In this document: positions 10,377 to 19,095 of the stretch, piece after piece
Layout of the letters: the number at the start of each line of letters is the position of its first letter
How positions within the stretch are numbered: the stretch's first letter is position 1
Assembly (NCBI GenBank): GCA_031411495.1
Contig: JANOBD010000022.1
Span: forward strand, 1-64,000
Source of the DNA: JANOBD01 sp031411495
Lineage (GTDB): Bacteria > Planctomycetota > Phycisphaerae > Tepidisphaerales > Tepidisphaeraceae
Direction: 5' to 3'
DNA length: 64,000 nt
The notes under the pieces: generated by a model
The model's database searches: none
What the model was told of the DNA's origin: nothing
Seen by the model: only the letters and a program-made list of their open reading frames with translations
Position numbers and translations under genes: made by a program

Positions 10377-10982
10377 CTACTGCGGCGGCGTCTGCCCGTA
10401 GTACTGCTGCATCTGCGCGATCCGCATCGCTTCCATCTGCGCCACGCTCTGGGCGATCTTCGACGTGTTGGCGGCGGCGCGGATCAGCAGCACCAGCGCC
10501 GCGATCATCAGGATCGCCGGGAAACAGGCGATCAGCGCCATGCCGATCAGCGCGGCAGCGCCCGCGACCGCTGAGAACAGAACCATTCCCGTCACCAAAA
10601 GCAGCGGCAGCGCGATGACGAGCATCGAGAGAATGATCGGCAACAGCGTTCCGCGCCGAACGAACACGCCAAGGACGATCAGCACCAGCGCGTACACCGC
10701 GATCACGATCGCCATGACGAGGTTGAGCGTCCGCATCAGGTCGGGCGTGATGGTGAACGGCGTCTCCTGCTTGGGCATTTCCTGGATCTGCTTGAGCAGC
10801 GTTTCATCGCTGACGACATAGCTGGTCACGCCGTTACAGGTCCCGAGCAACAGCAGCAGCGTGCCGAGCACGATCATCACCCATCCCGCCCACTTTGCGG
10901 GAGCGAGCAGCGCCTCGGGCGCGGGCGAGTAGTAAGACCAGAACGCGTACTGAGGATCGTAGCCGACGGGGTATTGGGACAT
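10377..10982 (-). CDS. Hypothetical four-helix membrane protein
   Basis: Integral membrane protein of 201 residues, not recognised. Four hydrophobic segments are visible, near WAGWVMIVLGTLLLLLGTC, LVMAIVIAVYALVLIVLGVF, LLPIILSMLVIALPLLLVTG and IGMALIACFPAILMIAALVL, with a 45-residue hydrophilic loop after the first and a Gln-rich cytoplasmic-looking tail (AQMEAMRIAQMQQYYGQTPPQ). The ATG at 10982 (MSQYPVGY) is preferred to an upstream TTG. It is convergent with the GH16 gene, separated by 29 bp. Confidence 0.65.
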   Translation of the reverse strand: MSQYPVGYDPQYAFWSYYSPAPEALLAPAKWAGWVMIVLGTLLLLLGTCNGVTSYVVSDETLLKQIQEMPKQETPFTITPDLMRTLNLVMAIVIAVYALVLIVLGVFVRRGTLLPIILSMLVIALPLLLVTGMVLFSAVAGAAALIGMALIACFPAILMIAALVLLIRAAANTSKIAQSVAQMEAMRIAQMQQYYGQTPPQ

Positions 10983-11112
10983 GGGGAGGTTCCGAACGAT
11001 CGCCAAATTGTGTCATGCAAAGCGTACTCGCGAAGCATCTACTTTCGAGCGCTCGGGGCCAGATCCTTCACGAGTACGCTCACGATGACAACTTCATTGA
11101 GAGCTCACACCC

Positions 11113-12267
11113 TCACCGCCGCTTGGTCACCAGCGCCTTCTCGATGATCTGTTCCAGCTTCATGCACACGTAATCGATCTGCGATTCGGTCAGAGCGCCG
11201 TAGAACGGTAGCGCCAGCGTCCGAGCTGCGACGTATTCGCAGACGGGGAAATCGCCGGGCTTGTAGCCGTACTTCTCGCGCATGTACGGCTGGAGGTGGA
11301 TCGGCGGGAAGTAGTTGTTGCAGCCGATTCCGATGGCGCGGAGCTGGATCATGATCTCGTCACGGTCGCCGGGCTCAAACAGGTCGTTGAGGCGGACAAC
11401 GAAGACGAACCAGCTCACCTGGTCGCTCTCGCCGAGCGTGGGCAGGATGAGGTATTTGCTGGTCATCAGCCGCTCCATGTAGAGCTGGGCGACGCGGCGG
11501 CGGTCGGCGAGGATGTCTTCGAGGCGCTCGCACTGCACGATGCCGATGGCGCTGGCGATCTCGGTCAGCCGGTAGTTGTAGCCGAGGCGGTTGTGAGCCA
11601 GCCACGCCATGCCTTCGCGGCCCTGGTTGCGCAGCGCGCGGCACGCGGAGGCGAAGCGTTCATCGTCGGTGACGATCATGCCGCCTTCGCCGGTGGTGAT
11701 CTGCTTGTTCGGATAGAACGCGAAGACGCCGGCGCGGCCGAAGGAGCCTATCTTGCGTGTCTTGGAGAGCGCCGCGGTGGTGCCGATCGCGCCACCGAAA
11801 CCCTCGCAGCAGTCTTCGATGAGCGTGAGTTCGTTGCGCCGGGCGATCTGTTCGATTTCGAGCATGCCGCCGGGATGGCCGAACGTCTCCACGGCGACGA
11901 TCGCCTTCGTTTTGTCCGAGACGGCGGCTTCGAGCTTGGTGAGATCGATGTTCAGGGTTTTCGGATCGATGTCGACGAACTTCGGGATCGCGTCGACAAA
12001 GAGAATGCAGTTCGCGGAGGCGACGAAGCTGAACGGCGTGGTGAGGACTTCGTCGCCGGGCTTGATGTTGGCGGCGATCATCGCGCAGTGAAGCCCCGCC
12101 GTGCCGGAGGACACGCCGACGCCAAACGTCCGCCCGGCGATCTTTGCGACGGCGGCTTCAAACTCTTCGATCTTCGGGCCGATGGAAAGCGTGCCCGAGC
12201 GCATCACATCGGCGACGGCATCAATCTCGCGCTGCGTGATGTCGGGTTGAGAAAGCGGTATGTTCAT
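11113..12267 (-). CDS. DegT/DnrJ/EryC1/StrS family PLP-dependent sugar aminotransferase
   Basis: Enzyme of 384 residues that transfers an amino group to a keto group of a nucleotide-linked sugar, giving aminosugars for surface polysaccharides or glycoproteins. Motifs: IPLSQPDITQREIDAV at the N-terminus, GVGVSSGTAGLHCAM (phosphate site), the EDCCEGFGGAIG stretch, and the Schiff-base lysine Lys188 in FYPNKQITTGEGGMI. The downstream RNQGREGM and LGYNYRLTEI motifs are those of perosamine-synthetase-like members. The start at 12267 fits family N-termini; 52 further open codons upstream do not. The gene is divergent from an MsbA-like exporter over a 154-bp shared promoter region, which suggests a role in envelope glycan synthesis. 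Confidence 0.9.
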   Translation of the reverse strand: MNIPLSQPDITQREIDAVADVMRSGTLSIGPKIEEFEAAVAKIAGRTFGVGVSSGTAGLHCAMIAANIKPGDEVLTTPFSFVASANCILFVDAIPKFVDIDPKTLNIDLTKLEAAVSDKTKAIVAVETFGHPGGMLEIEQIARRNELTLIEDCCEGFGGAIGTTAALSKTRKIGSFGRAGVFAFYPNKQITTGEGGMIVTDDERFASACRALRNQGREGMAWLAHNRLGYNYRLTEIASAIGIVQCERLEDILADRRRVAQLYMERLMTSKYLILPTLGESDQVSWFVFVVRLNDLFEPGDRDEIMIQLRAIGIGCNNYFPPIHLQPYMREKYGYKPGDFPVCEYVAARTLALPFYGALTESQIDYVCMKLEQIIEKALVTKRR

Positions 12268-12421
12268 GATCAAGGCTCGATTGTCGGCGAAAACGGGTGC
12301 CTGTCGAGGCGCGTTTTCCTGAACGACCGGATCGTTGGCGACACAGCCTCCATGATTCTGACACGAGGCAGCGGACTTCTTCGCCCGATCGTTTGCGGCT
12401 AGACTCGCCGCCCGCATCCCC

Positions 12422-14386
12422 ATGACTCAACCTGCTCCCACGCTCGACGATCGAGGAAAAAGGCCCTCGCGCAAGTCCAACCGCGACTTCTGGCGGGCCA
12501 CGCGCTTCCTGTGGCCGTATCGGACGACGGTCGGCATTTCGATCGTGTGCGCCGTCTTAACCGGCGCCTTCACGGCGCTGGGCCTGGCGACGCTCATCCC
12601 GATCCTGCGGGTGCTCATCCGCAATCAGACGATCGTGGCGTATGTCGCCGACCTCACGTCAAAGCCCACGACTTCGCCGTTCAAGCAGTGGGGTTACGAC
12701 CTGTTGAACCGGATCGCCTCGCTCGTGCCGACCGACCCGGTCTGGGCGATCGTAACGATCTTCGGCTTCGTCTTTTTCCTCGGCATCCTCGGCTCGATCT
12801 CGCGGTTCTTCCAGGAGTACCTCTCGGAATCGACCGCCATTACCGCCATCAACGACATCCGGGAAAAGCTCTACGACCACATCCTCCGCCTGCCGCTGGG
12901 TTACTTCACGCGACAGGCCAACGGCATCGGCGACCTGACCGGCCGGCTCGTGACCGACTGCGCCGGACTCCAGGAAGGGTTCAAGACCATCCTCGGCAAG
13001 GCGGTGCAGGAGCCGATCACTGCCGCTTCCAGCCTGGTGGTGGCGCTGATCATCGACTGGCGATTGACGATCTTCATCATCATCTTTACGCCGGTGATGA
13101 TCGCGGTGATCCGCAAGCTCGGCACGAAAGTCCGCCGGGCGATGCGCGCGGCACTGGAAAAGAACTCGACGATGCTCGGCCAGATCGGCGCGACGCTCAA
13201 CGGCATCCGCGTGGTGAAAAGCACCAACGCCGAGCCCTTCGAGCGCGACCGCTACCGCGGCATCATGATGCAGCTCCAGGGCGATCAGTTCCGCATGGCC
13301 AAGTACGATGCGTGGAGCACGCCGCTGCTGGAGATGCTCGGCCTGCTCGCCGTCGGCAGCGTGCTGATCTTCGCGAGCTATCTCGTCTTCCGCGACAAGA
13401 GCCTGGACCCGGAACAGCTCATCACACTGATGATCTGCCTGGTGGCGATCGCCGAGCCGCTGCGCCGGATCAGCAAGCTGAACGCGGTGTTGCAGAAGGG
13501 CAACGCTGCGGCGTCGCGTATCTTCGAGATTCTGCATGAGCCAATCGAGCAAAGTGTCGCCACCGATGACCCAGATCACACAGATCAGAAACAACCCAAG
13601 GCAGAATCTGATGATTCATCCGTGAAATCGGTGTCTATGGGTGGCTCCGCCTTTTCTTCAGGGATCTCCTTCGAGAACCTCACTTTCACCTACCCCGGCG
13701 CGCCCAGCCCGGCGATCAAGTCGGTGAATCTCGACGTGAAGAAGGGAACGAGCATCGCCATCGTCGGACGGAACGGCTCGGGAAAGACCACCCTGCTCTC
13801 ACTGCTGCCGCGATTCTACGAGCCCGATTCGGGCGCGATCAAGATCGACGGCCTCGACATCAGGCAGTGGCCGCTGGAAAAGCTGCGCTCGATCATCGGC
13901 ATCGTCACGCAGGAGGCGGTGCTGTTTCCCGGCACGATCGCCCAGAACATCGCCTACGCCAACCCGAACGCGAAGTTTGAAGACATCACTGCCGCCGCCA
14001 AGCGCGCCAGCGCCCACGAGTTCATCCTCGCCAAGCCCAACGGCTACGACGCCGCTCTCGACGGCCTTGGCGGCCAGCTCTCCGGCGGGCAGCGGCAGCG
14101 AATCAACATCGCCCGCGCGATCCTGCGCGACACACCCATCCTCGTCCTCGACGAAGCCACCAGCCAGGTGGATGCCGAGAGCGAGCATCTGATTCAGAGC
14201 GCCATCACCGAACTGATGAAGGACCGCACGACGTTCGTCATCGCGCACCGATTCAGCACGATCCTGAGCGCGGACGTCATCATCGTGATGGAAGCCGGCG
14301 AAATCGTCGGCCAAGGCAAGCACGAAGAATTGCTGCAGAGCTGCGAGATCTACAAGCAGCTGTACGAGCGGCAAATGGTGTCGTGA
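12422..14386 (+). CDS. MsbA-like ABC exporter (fused transmembrane and ATPase domains)
   Basis: Half-transporter of 654 residues. Six transmembrane helices occupy about residues 35-345 (for example IVCAVLTGAFTALGLATLIP, IIDWRLTIFIIIFTPVMIAV). The ATPase domain has Walker A GRNGSGKTTLLS near 447, Q-loop VTQEA, signature LSGGQRQRINIARAIL near 552, Walker B ILVLDEATSQVDAES and H-loop IAHRFST. Family resemblance is closest to lipid/lipopolysaccharide exporters. The linker between the two domains (about residues 380-405) is an unusual polar stretch, ATDDPDHTDQKQPKAES, encoded by an inverted-repeat element at 13561. Divergent from the DegT aminotransferase. Confidence 0.9.
   Translation: MTQPAPTLDDRGKRPSRKSNRDFWRATRFLWPYRTTVGISIVCAVLTGAFTALGLATLIPILRVLIRNQTIVAYVADLTSKPTTSPFKQWGYDLLNRIASLVPTDPVWAIVTIFGFVFFLGILGSISRFFQEYLSESTAITAINDIREKLYDHILRLPLGYFTRQANGIGDLTGRLVTDCAGLQEGFKTILGKAVQEPITAASSLVVALIIDWRLTIFIIIFTPVMIAVIRKLGTKVRRAMRAALEKNSTMLGQIGATLNGIRVVKSTNAEPFERDRYRGIMMQLQGDQFRMAKYDAWSTPLLEMLGLLAVGSVLIFASYLVFRDKSLDPEQLITLMICLVAIAEPLRRISKLNAVLQKGNAAASRIFEILHEPIEQSVATDDPDHTDQKQPKAESDDSSVKSVSMGGSAFSSGISFENLTFTYPGAPSPAIKSVNLDVKKGTSIAIVGRNGSGKTTLLSLLPRFYEPDSGAIKIDGLDIRQWPLEKLRSIIGIVTQEAVLFPGTIAQNIAYANPNAKFEDITAAAKRASAHEFILAKPNGYDAALDGLGGQLSGGQRQRINIARAILRDTPILVLDEATSQVDAESEHLIQSAITELMKDRTTFVIAHRFSTILSADVIIVMEAGEIVGQGKHEELLQSCEIYKQLYERQMVS
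13561..13635. repeat. In-frame inverted-repeat insert in the ABC exporter linker
   Basis: CACCGAT (13561-13567) pairs with ATCGGTG (13627-13633); between them lies CAGATCACACAGATCAG, a direct duplication of CAGATCA. It encodes a polar stretch between the membrane and ATPase domains that such exporters normally lack. Confidence 0.55.
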
Positions 14387-14420
14387 AGCCGTGAAGTTCA
14401 GGGATCGCCTTCGCCAAACT

Positions 14421-14912
14421 TTAGGCATCCGGGATCACCGGCGCAGCGCTGGGCGCCGGCGCAGCGGTGCTGCCGGACTTGGTCTGTGCGGTCGGCTTGT
14501 CAGGTTCGAGCGGATAACCGATGCGATAATGGCCGTGCAGCACGGCGCCGGCGCCGACCGCGAGCGTCGGCGCGACCACATCGCCGCGGATTTCTGCTTC
14601 CGGACCCACCAGCACCGGCCCTCGGCTGATGATGTTTCCTTTCACGCGCCCGCGCGCCACCAGGCCGCCGCAGAGAACCCGATCGGTGATGACCTGGCCC
14701 TTCTTTTCAATGACGACGATGCCGCACGTGTCGATGGCGCGGCGGGCTTCGTACCCTTTGAACGACAGGTCCTCGAGCTTGAGCGGTTTGGAGCAGTACT
14801 TGCAGGTGATCGTCATCGCCCGTCGGCCGACGTCCTGGCTCTTGGCGCAGTACAGGCAGATGATCGTTTGCAGATCTTCAGGCCGAATCGGGATTTCGCC
14901 GGGCTTGCTCAT
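14421..14912 (-). CDS. Bactofilin-like protein with N-terminal zinc ribbon
   Basis: Protein of 163 residues. Residues about 15-50 carry two CxxC pairs (IICLYCAKSQ and ITCKYCSKPL) that form a likely zinc ribbon. Residues about 70-130 are a bactofilin (DUF583) right-handed beta-helix with the typical short repeats (CGGLVARGRVKGNIISRGPV, GPEAEIRGDVVAPTLAVGAG). Bactofilins polymerise into cytoskeletal filaments without nucleotides. The C-terminus is a Pro/Ala-rich tail. It lies downstream of a conventional bactofilin on the same strand; the 299-bp gap between them includes a terminator-like hairpin, so the two may be separately transcribed. The zinc ribbon could bind nucleic acid or protein; that is an inference. 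Confidence 0.8.
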   Translation of the reverse strand: MSKPGEIPIRPEDLQTIICLYCAKSQDVGRRAMTITCKYCSKPLKLEDLSFKGYEARRAIDTCGIVVIEKKGQVITDRVLCGGLVARGRVKGNIISRGPVLVGPEAEIRGDVVAPTLAVGAGAVLHGHYRIGYPLEPDKPTAQTKSGSTAAPAPSAAPVIPDA

Positions 14913-15110
14913 GGGGTTGACGTCAAATCATCGGTTACCGGATCGGATCGCGTCCATTAAAACTCGGGCGGGTCCGCGGCAGGTTGCGGTCCGCTTCGCC
15001 GCCGTGCATTGATGGTCCGCAGGGTACTGCAGACCCTTCAAGATCATTGAATGCGCGCATCTCGCATTTGTCACTCGCAATCTCGGTCGACAACCGATTC
15101 CCGCGGCGCG

Positions 15111-15171
15111 AAAAAAGAGGACACAACGAGCGCGCACAGCGGGATGGCCTCTGTGATCTCTGTGTCCTCTT
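15111..15171 (-). terminator. Hairpin with T-run downstream of the bactofilin gene
   Basis: Read on the minus strand, AAGAGGACACA (15171-15161) pairs with TGTGTCCTCTT (15125-15115) around a 35-base loop and is followed by a run of six T (15116-15111), the layout of an intrinsic terminator for the bactofilin gene ending at 15212. The loop is long for a terminator. A related element occurs at 28079-28126. Confidence 0.5.
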
Positions 15172-15211
15172 GGGTCGGAACGGATTCTCGAGTGCGCTGA
15201 AAGCGCGCCGG

Positions 15212-15649
15212 TTATCCGGGCTGATTCTGCTTGGGCGCGTTCGGGTTCGGGCCGGGCTGCGGGCGGTTGACCGCCGGGCTGCCTGGCGTCACCGGCTTAG
15301 GCTTGCTCGCGTCGGGGCCCACGCTGACGTGGCCGTTGAAGATCGCGCCTTCATCCACCACCAGCTTGGCAGCGGTGAGGTCGCCTTCATAACGAGCCGA
15401 GGTCTTCAGTTCGATTCGGTCGGCCGCGGTCAGGTTGCCGCGGACATCGCCTTCGATAACGATCGCGCCGGCATCGACATCGGCGTGCATCTTGGCTTCC
15501 TTGGCGATGTGGAGCCGGCCGGCGGTGTTGATCTTGCCTTCGAGCTTGCCCTGCAGGCGCAGGCCTTTTTCGAAAGTCAGTTCGCCCTTGAACGAGGCGT
15601 CGGGTCCGATCGTGGTCGGGAACTCGCCGCCGGGATTCGTTTCTGCCAT
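15212..15649 (-). CDS. Bactofilin (polymer-forming cytoskeletal protein)
   Basis: Conventional bactofilin of 145 residues: a short N-terminus (MAETNPGGEFPTTIGPDASF), then a DUF583 beta-helix of six-residue turns (GELTFEKGLRLQGKLEGKIN, AKMHADVDAGAIVIEGDVRG, DLTAAKLVVDEGAIFNGHVS) and a Pro/Asn-rich disordered tail. The start at 15649 is fixed by a strong AGGAGG six bases upstream; open codons further upstream are not coding. Bactofilins scaffold cell-wall enzymes, stalks or polar structures. Neighbouring cell-wall-related genes include a NamZ-like muramidase about 2 kb away, but no direct link is shown. Confidence 0.92.
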   Translation of the reverse strand: MAETNPGGEFPTTIGPDASFKGELTFEKGLRLQGKLEGKINTAGRLHIAKEAKMHADVDAGAIVIEGDVRGNLTAADRIELKTSARYEGDLTAAKLVVDEGAIFNGHVSVGPDASKPKPVTPGSPAVNRPQPGPNPNAPKQNQPG

Positions 15650-16048
15650 CGCAAACCTCCTGGTTGTTGTGCGACACAAATGACGGCCGGCCGTGTTCCA
15701 TAGACGGCTTCCGTTCCCTGGAGCTAAGCCGGCGTGTCCCTCAATGGACTGCCATCCCAGCTCGCCTTCATCCGTGCACGAGGCATCCGCCTCAGATCGC
15801 CGGCTTCCCACTTTCACAGTTGCGCGATTCCAACACGCAAAAAGCGTCTATCAAACGCGCAAGTTTCGCCGACGCGCGAGCCGAACGATACCGATAACCT
15901 GCCCGCCCTTCAATGCGGCAGCGCCCGGCAAATCTGTTCACAAACGATTCACCGATCCTTGCCAGCGCGCTTCCGATCGTTCCTGCGCGGCGGAAAATCG
16001 GACAGCGGGATCTGGTGTCGACATCCGTCGCTGCGCGAGAATGTCGGC
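15650..16048. other. Intergenic region between divergent genes
   Basis: About 400 bp between the bactofilin and the nucleoside hydrolase. It must contain both promoters. I see no gene, no clear hairpin and no repeat array in it. Confidence 0.5.
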
Positions 16049-16978
16049 ATGCGCGAAGCCATCCTCCTCTACACCGACATCGGCTCCGACATCGACGACG
16101 CCGTCGCCCTCAACTACCTGCTGCACCAGCCGCGATGTGAATTGCTCGGCGTGACGACCGTGAGCGGTGACGTGCGCCAGCGCGCCGCCCTCGCCCGCGC
16201 GCTCTGCGAAGCAGCCGGGCAATCCGCCATACCGGTATTCACCGGCGCGCCCCGGCCGATCCTTCACGGCCTCGGCCAGCCGAACGTGCCGCAATTCCAG
16301 GCGATCGCCGATCGATCTCCCGCGCTCGACGACCAGCCCGGCGCCGCGATCGAGTTCATGCGCCAGACGATCCGCGCCCGGCCGGGCGAGATCACCCTGC
16401 TGGCGATCGGGCCGATGACCAACCTCGCCCTGCTCTTCACACTCGACCCGGAGTTGCCGTCATTGCTGAAGCGTCTGGTGCTCATGTGCGGGCTTTTCCT
16501 CGGCTGGGATTCACGAAAGAGCTTCAAAAGCGGCCCGGGCGCCCGCGAATGGAACGCGCTGCAGGACCCGATCGCGACGGCCGTCGTCTATCGAGCGGCC
16601 GTGAAAGATCACACCAGCTTCGGGATCGACGTGACGAGCCAGTGCACGATGAACGCGGCAGACGTTCGCGAGCGCTTCGGCCGCGGCGATGAGGCAAGCC
16701 GGCTGGTATTGAAGATGGCCGAGGTCTGGTTCGAAAAATCGAGCCCGACCCTCACGTTTCACGACCCACTCGCGGCGGCGTGCATCTTCGAGCCGACGTT
16801 GTGCGGCTACGTCGAAGGATTGGTGGAAGTCGATGCGCGAGCTGGCCTCACCGAGGGCCTCACGGTGTTGAATCGACATCGCATCGCATCAGAGACGCCG
16901 GCGCCCCACCGCGTCGCCAGCGAGGTAAATGTGCCAAGGTTCTTCGAACACTATTTCTCGACCATTGGCGTGAATTGA
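16049..16978 (+). CDS. Inosine/uridine-preferring nucleoside hydrolase
   Basis: Calcium-dependent N-ribohydrolase of 309 residues that would split nucleosides into base and ribose for salvage. The N-terminal aspartate cluster YTDIGSDIDDAVALNYLL is the family signature (DTDxGxDDAxAL), with Tyr in place of the first Asp. Other landmarks are LAIGPMTNLALLF and TFHDPLAAACIFEP, which provides the His/Asp pair near the active site. ATG 16049 is chosen because it places the signature eight residues from the N-terminus; 105 upstream open codons lack similarity. Only a weak GAGAA precedes it. It is convergent with the broken GNAT gene. Confidence 0.88.
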   Translation: MREAILLYTDIGSDIDDAVALNYLLHQPRCELLGVTTVSGDVRQRAALARALCEAAGQSAIPVFTGAPRPILHGLGQPNVPQFQAIADRSPALDDQPGAAIEFMRQTIRARPGEITLLAIGPMTNLALLFTLDPELPSLLKRLVLMCGLFLGWDSRKSFKSGPGAREWNALQDPIATAVVYRAAVKDHTSFGIDVTSQCTMNAADVRERFGRGDEASRLVLKMAEVWFEKSSPTLTFHDPLAAACIFEPTLCGYVEGLVEVDARAGLTEGLTVLNRHRIASETPAPHRVASEVNVPRFFEHYFSTIGVN

Positions 16979-17003
16979 TGCGGCTTGCGGACTGCGCTCA
17001 TCG

Positions 17004-17412
17004 CTAAAGGTTCTTGTAATACCGAACCAGCCCGTCGTGCCCTTAGCCGGACCTGGTCCAAAAACTCACCGCGACGGGATGCGAAGCATCGACGATCGCG
17101 ATCGCCCGGCGGACGCCCCAGCGCGCAAAGGTCTGCTCGGCCGCTTCCCGCAGACGCGTCGCCAGTTGTTGCCGCCGGTGATCCGGATGCACGGCCAGCC
17201 GATACATGATCCCTCGCCAGCCGTCGAAAGTGGCGATGATCGAGCCGACGATCCGCCCGTCCACCCGCACGACCAGCACCGCGGCAAACTCTCGCGAGAG
17301 GACGCGTGCGACATCCTCGACCGTATCCGTGACGCTCGGCAGCGCATCCGAGTCCGCCCAGAGCCGCAGGATTTCGGGGATCTCTTCTTCGCGAAGGGGG
17401 GTCGATCGTCAT
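17004..17412 (-). pseudogene. GNAT acetyltransferase, broken by a frameshift and a nonsense codon
   Basis: Remnant of a GNAT N-acetyltransferase of about 135 residues. The ATG at 17412 starts MTIDP; a run of six C on the coding strand (17396-17401) then puts the frame off by one. With one C fewer the reading continues as PLREEEIPEILRLWADSDAL and runs into the intact core LVVRVDGRIVGSIIATFDGW, MYRLAVHPDHRRQQLATRL (acetyl-CoA loop) and AIVDASHPVAVSFWTRSG. A TAA at 17043-17045 then stops it, yet the same frame continues for twelve codons as GHDGLVRYYKNL, a normal GNAT C-terminus, to a TAG at 17004. The TAA sits where Tyr is usual. Two lesions argue for a decayed gene rather than one sequencing error. 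Confidence 0.8.
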
Positions 17413-17569
17413 TCTCACATTGGACCGTCGGACGCTTCGCCACTCAAACGCAAGCATGTTGAAACGGCCTGGTGCGTTCGCAGCAGACCGGGCGGCGAAT
17501 CAATACGAGATCGTTCGTGACGGAGTCGCTGGCGTCGCGTAAAAGAATCGTTCAACCTCCGGGAGCCCC

Positions 17570-18772
17570 ATGAAGCAACTTCGTCTCGTCGCGCTCGTCG
17601 CAACGCTGCAACTCGCGTCCTTCGCATCTGCCGAGCCGGTGCATGTGGGGCTCGATGTCCTTGCCGAGCGGAAGTTCGACCTGCTTCAGGGCAAACGCGT
17701 CGCGGTGGTTACGAATCACACCGGCTTGAACTCGGCCGGCGTGCACATGATCCCGCTGCTGATCGAAAACAAGATCCAGCTCGTCAAGCTCTTCTCGCCC
17801 GAGCACGGCCTCTACGGCGCGAAAGACGAAAAGGTCGGCGACGCCACCGACGAAAAGACCGGCCTCCCCGTCTTCAGCCTCTACGGCAAAACCCGCAAGC
17901 CCACCGCCGAGCAGCTGGCCGGCGTCGACGTGCTCGTCTTCGACATCCAGGACATCGGCACGCGGTTCTACACCTACATCTCGACGATGGGCCTCTGCAT
18001 GGAAGCCTGTGCCGAGAACAAGGTGAAGTTCGTCGTGCTCGACCGCCCGAACCCGATCGGCGGCGTACGCGTCGACGGCGCGATCAACGACGAGAAACAT
18101 TCGGGCTTCACCGCGTACCGGAAACTCCCGCTCGTCCACGGGATGACGGTCGGTGAACTGGCGCGGCTCTTCAATGCCGAGTTCAACATCCACTGCGACC
18201 TGGAAGTCGTGCAGATGAATGGCTGGAAACGCTCGATGTACTGGGAAGAGACCGGCGTGAAGTGGGTCAACCCATCCCCGAATATGCGCAGCCCGACCGA
18301 GGCGATTCTCTACCCCGCCATCGGCCAGCTCGAGGCGACCAACCTCAGCGTCGGCCGCGGCACCGACACGCCGTTCGAACGGATCGGCGCGCCGTTCATC
18401 GATGCCAGACAACTCGCGGATGCGTTGACGAAATTGAACCTTCCCGGCATCACGTTCGAAGTCGTGCCACCCTTTACGCCGCACAACACGCCGCACGTCT
18501 ACAACGATAGGCAGGTCAACGGCATCGCGATCAGACTGACCGACCGCGCCGCGTTTGAGCCGGCGCTTACTGGCATGGCGATGGCGTGGACGCTGCACAA
18601 GCTCTACCCCGATCAATGGGAGTGGCAGAAGGTTCGGTCGCTGATGCAGAATGATGAGGTGGTGGACGCGCTGTTCAAGCTGGACGACCCGAAAAAGGCC
18701 GGCATGTTGTTCGAGAAGCAGATCGAGGCTTGGAAATCGGTTCGGGCGAAGTATCTGATGTACAAGGATTGA
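17570..18772 (+). CDS. DUF1343 / NamZ-like exo-beta-N-acetylmuramidase, secreted
   Basis: Exported protein of 400 residues with signal peptide MKQLRLVALVATLQLASFASA. The mature part matches DUF1343 (GH171), whose studied member NamZ releases MurNAc from peptidoglycan fragments. Family landmarks: GKRVAVVTNHTGLNSAGVHM, LVKLFSPEHGLYGAKDEKVG, TGLPVFSLYGKTRKPTAEQL, VFDIQDIGTRFYTYISTMGL, VLDRPNPIGG, YPAIGQLEATNLSVGRGTDT and PFTPHNTPHVYNDRQVNGI. Length and order are complete. GGGAG lies four bases before the ATG. Likely acts in the periplasm on cell-wall turnover products. Confidence 0.9.
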   Translation: MKQLRLVALVATLQLASFASAEPVHVGLDVLAERKFDLLQGKRVAVVTNHTGLNSAGVHMIPLLIENKIQLVKLFSPEHGLYGAKDEKVGDATDEKTGLPVFSLYGKTRKPTAEQLAGVDVLVFDIQDIGTRFYTYISTMGLCMEACAENKVKFVVLDRPNPIGGVRVDGAINDEKHSGFTAYRKLPLVHGMTVGELARLFNAEFNIHCDLEVVQMNGWKRSMYWEETGVKWVNPSPNMRSPTEAILYPAIGQLEATNLSVGRGTDTPFERIGAPFIDARQLADALTKLNLPGITFEVVPPFTPHNTPHVYNDRQVNGIAIRLTDRAAFEPALTGMAMAWTLHKLYPDQWEWQKVRSLMQNDEVVDALFKLDDPKKAGMLFEKQIEAWKSVRAKYLMYKD

Positions 18773-19095
18773 ATCAGATGGTGGCACGGTCGTCGCGCCC
18801 GTGAATCATGGGTTTCAACTCCTGCGCAGGTCGCGGTCCCGCCCGGGATCAAAGCCCTTTCCTGCGCGTTCGACGCGCGAGTATTGCTCGCAAGTCGTTT
18901 GACCGGCCGGATGAACCGACATTCTGCGAACCTCACCCAAACGTGGATCGGCAAATGCCGCGCCCGGATGAGTGCGGATTCATCTTCGCCTGCAGCACAA
19001 GAGGAGGTATTGAACGCGAGCGGGCATTTCAGCCGATCAAGTAGGAAAAGACCCGACGCCGCTCCCGCTCAGGAAGAGTAAGATCCCGGCGTTCG
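18773..19095. other. Intergenic region without recognised gene
   Basis: About 320 bp between the NamZ-like gene and the GT25 gene, both on the plus strand. Short open stretches exist but show neither ribosome sites nor familiar protein composition. I see no strong hairpin or array. Confidence 0.4.

Noticed and set aside
17396..17401. Programmed frameshift in the GNAT gene at the C6 run
   Set aside because: A second lesion, the in-frame TAA at 17043, also interrupts the gene, so decay is the simpler reading.
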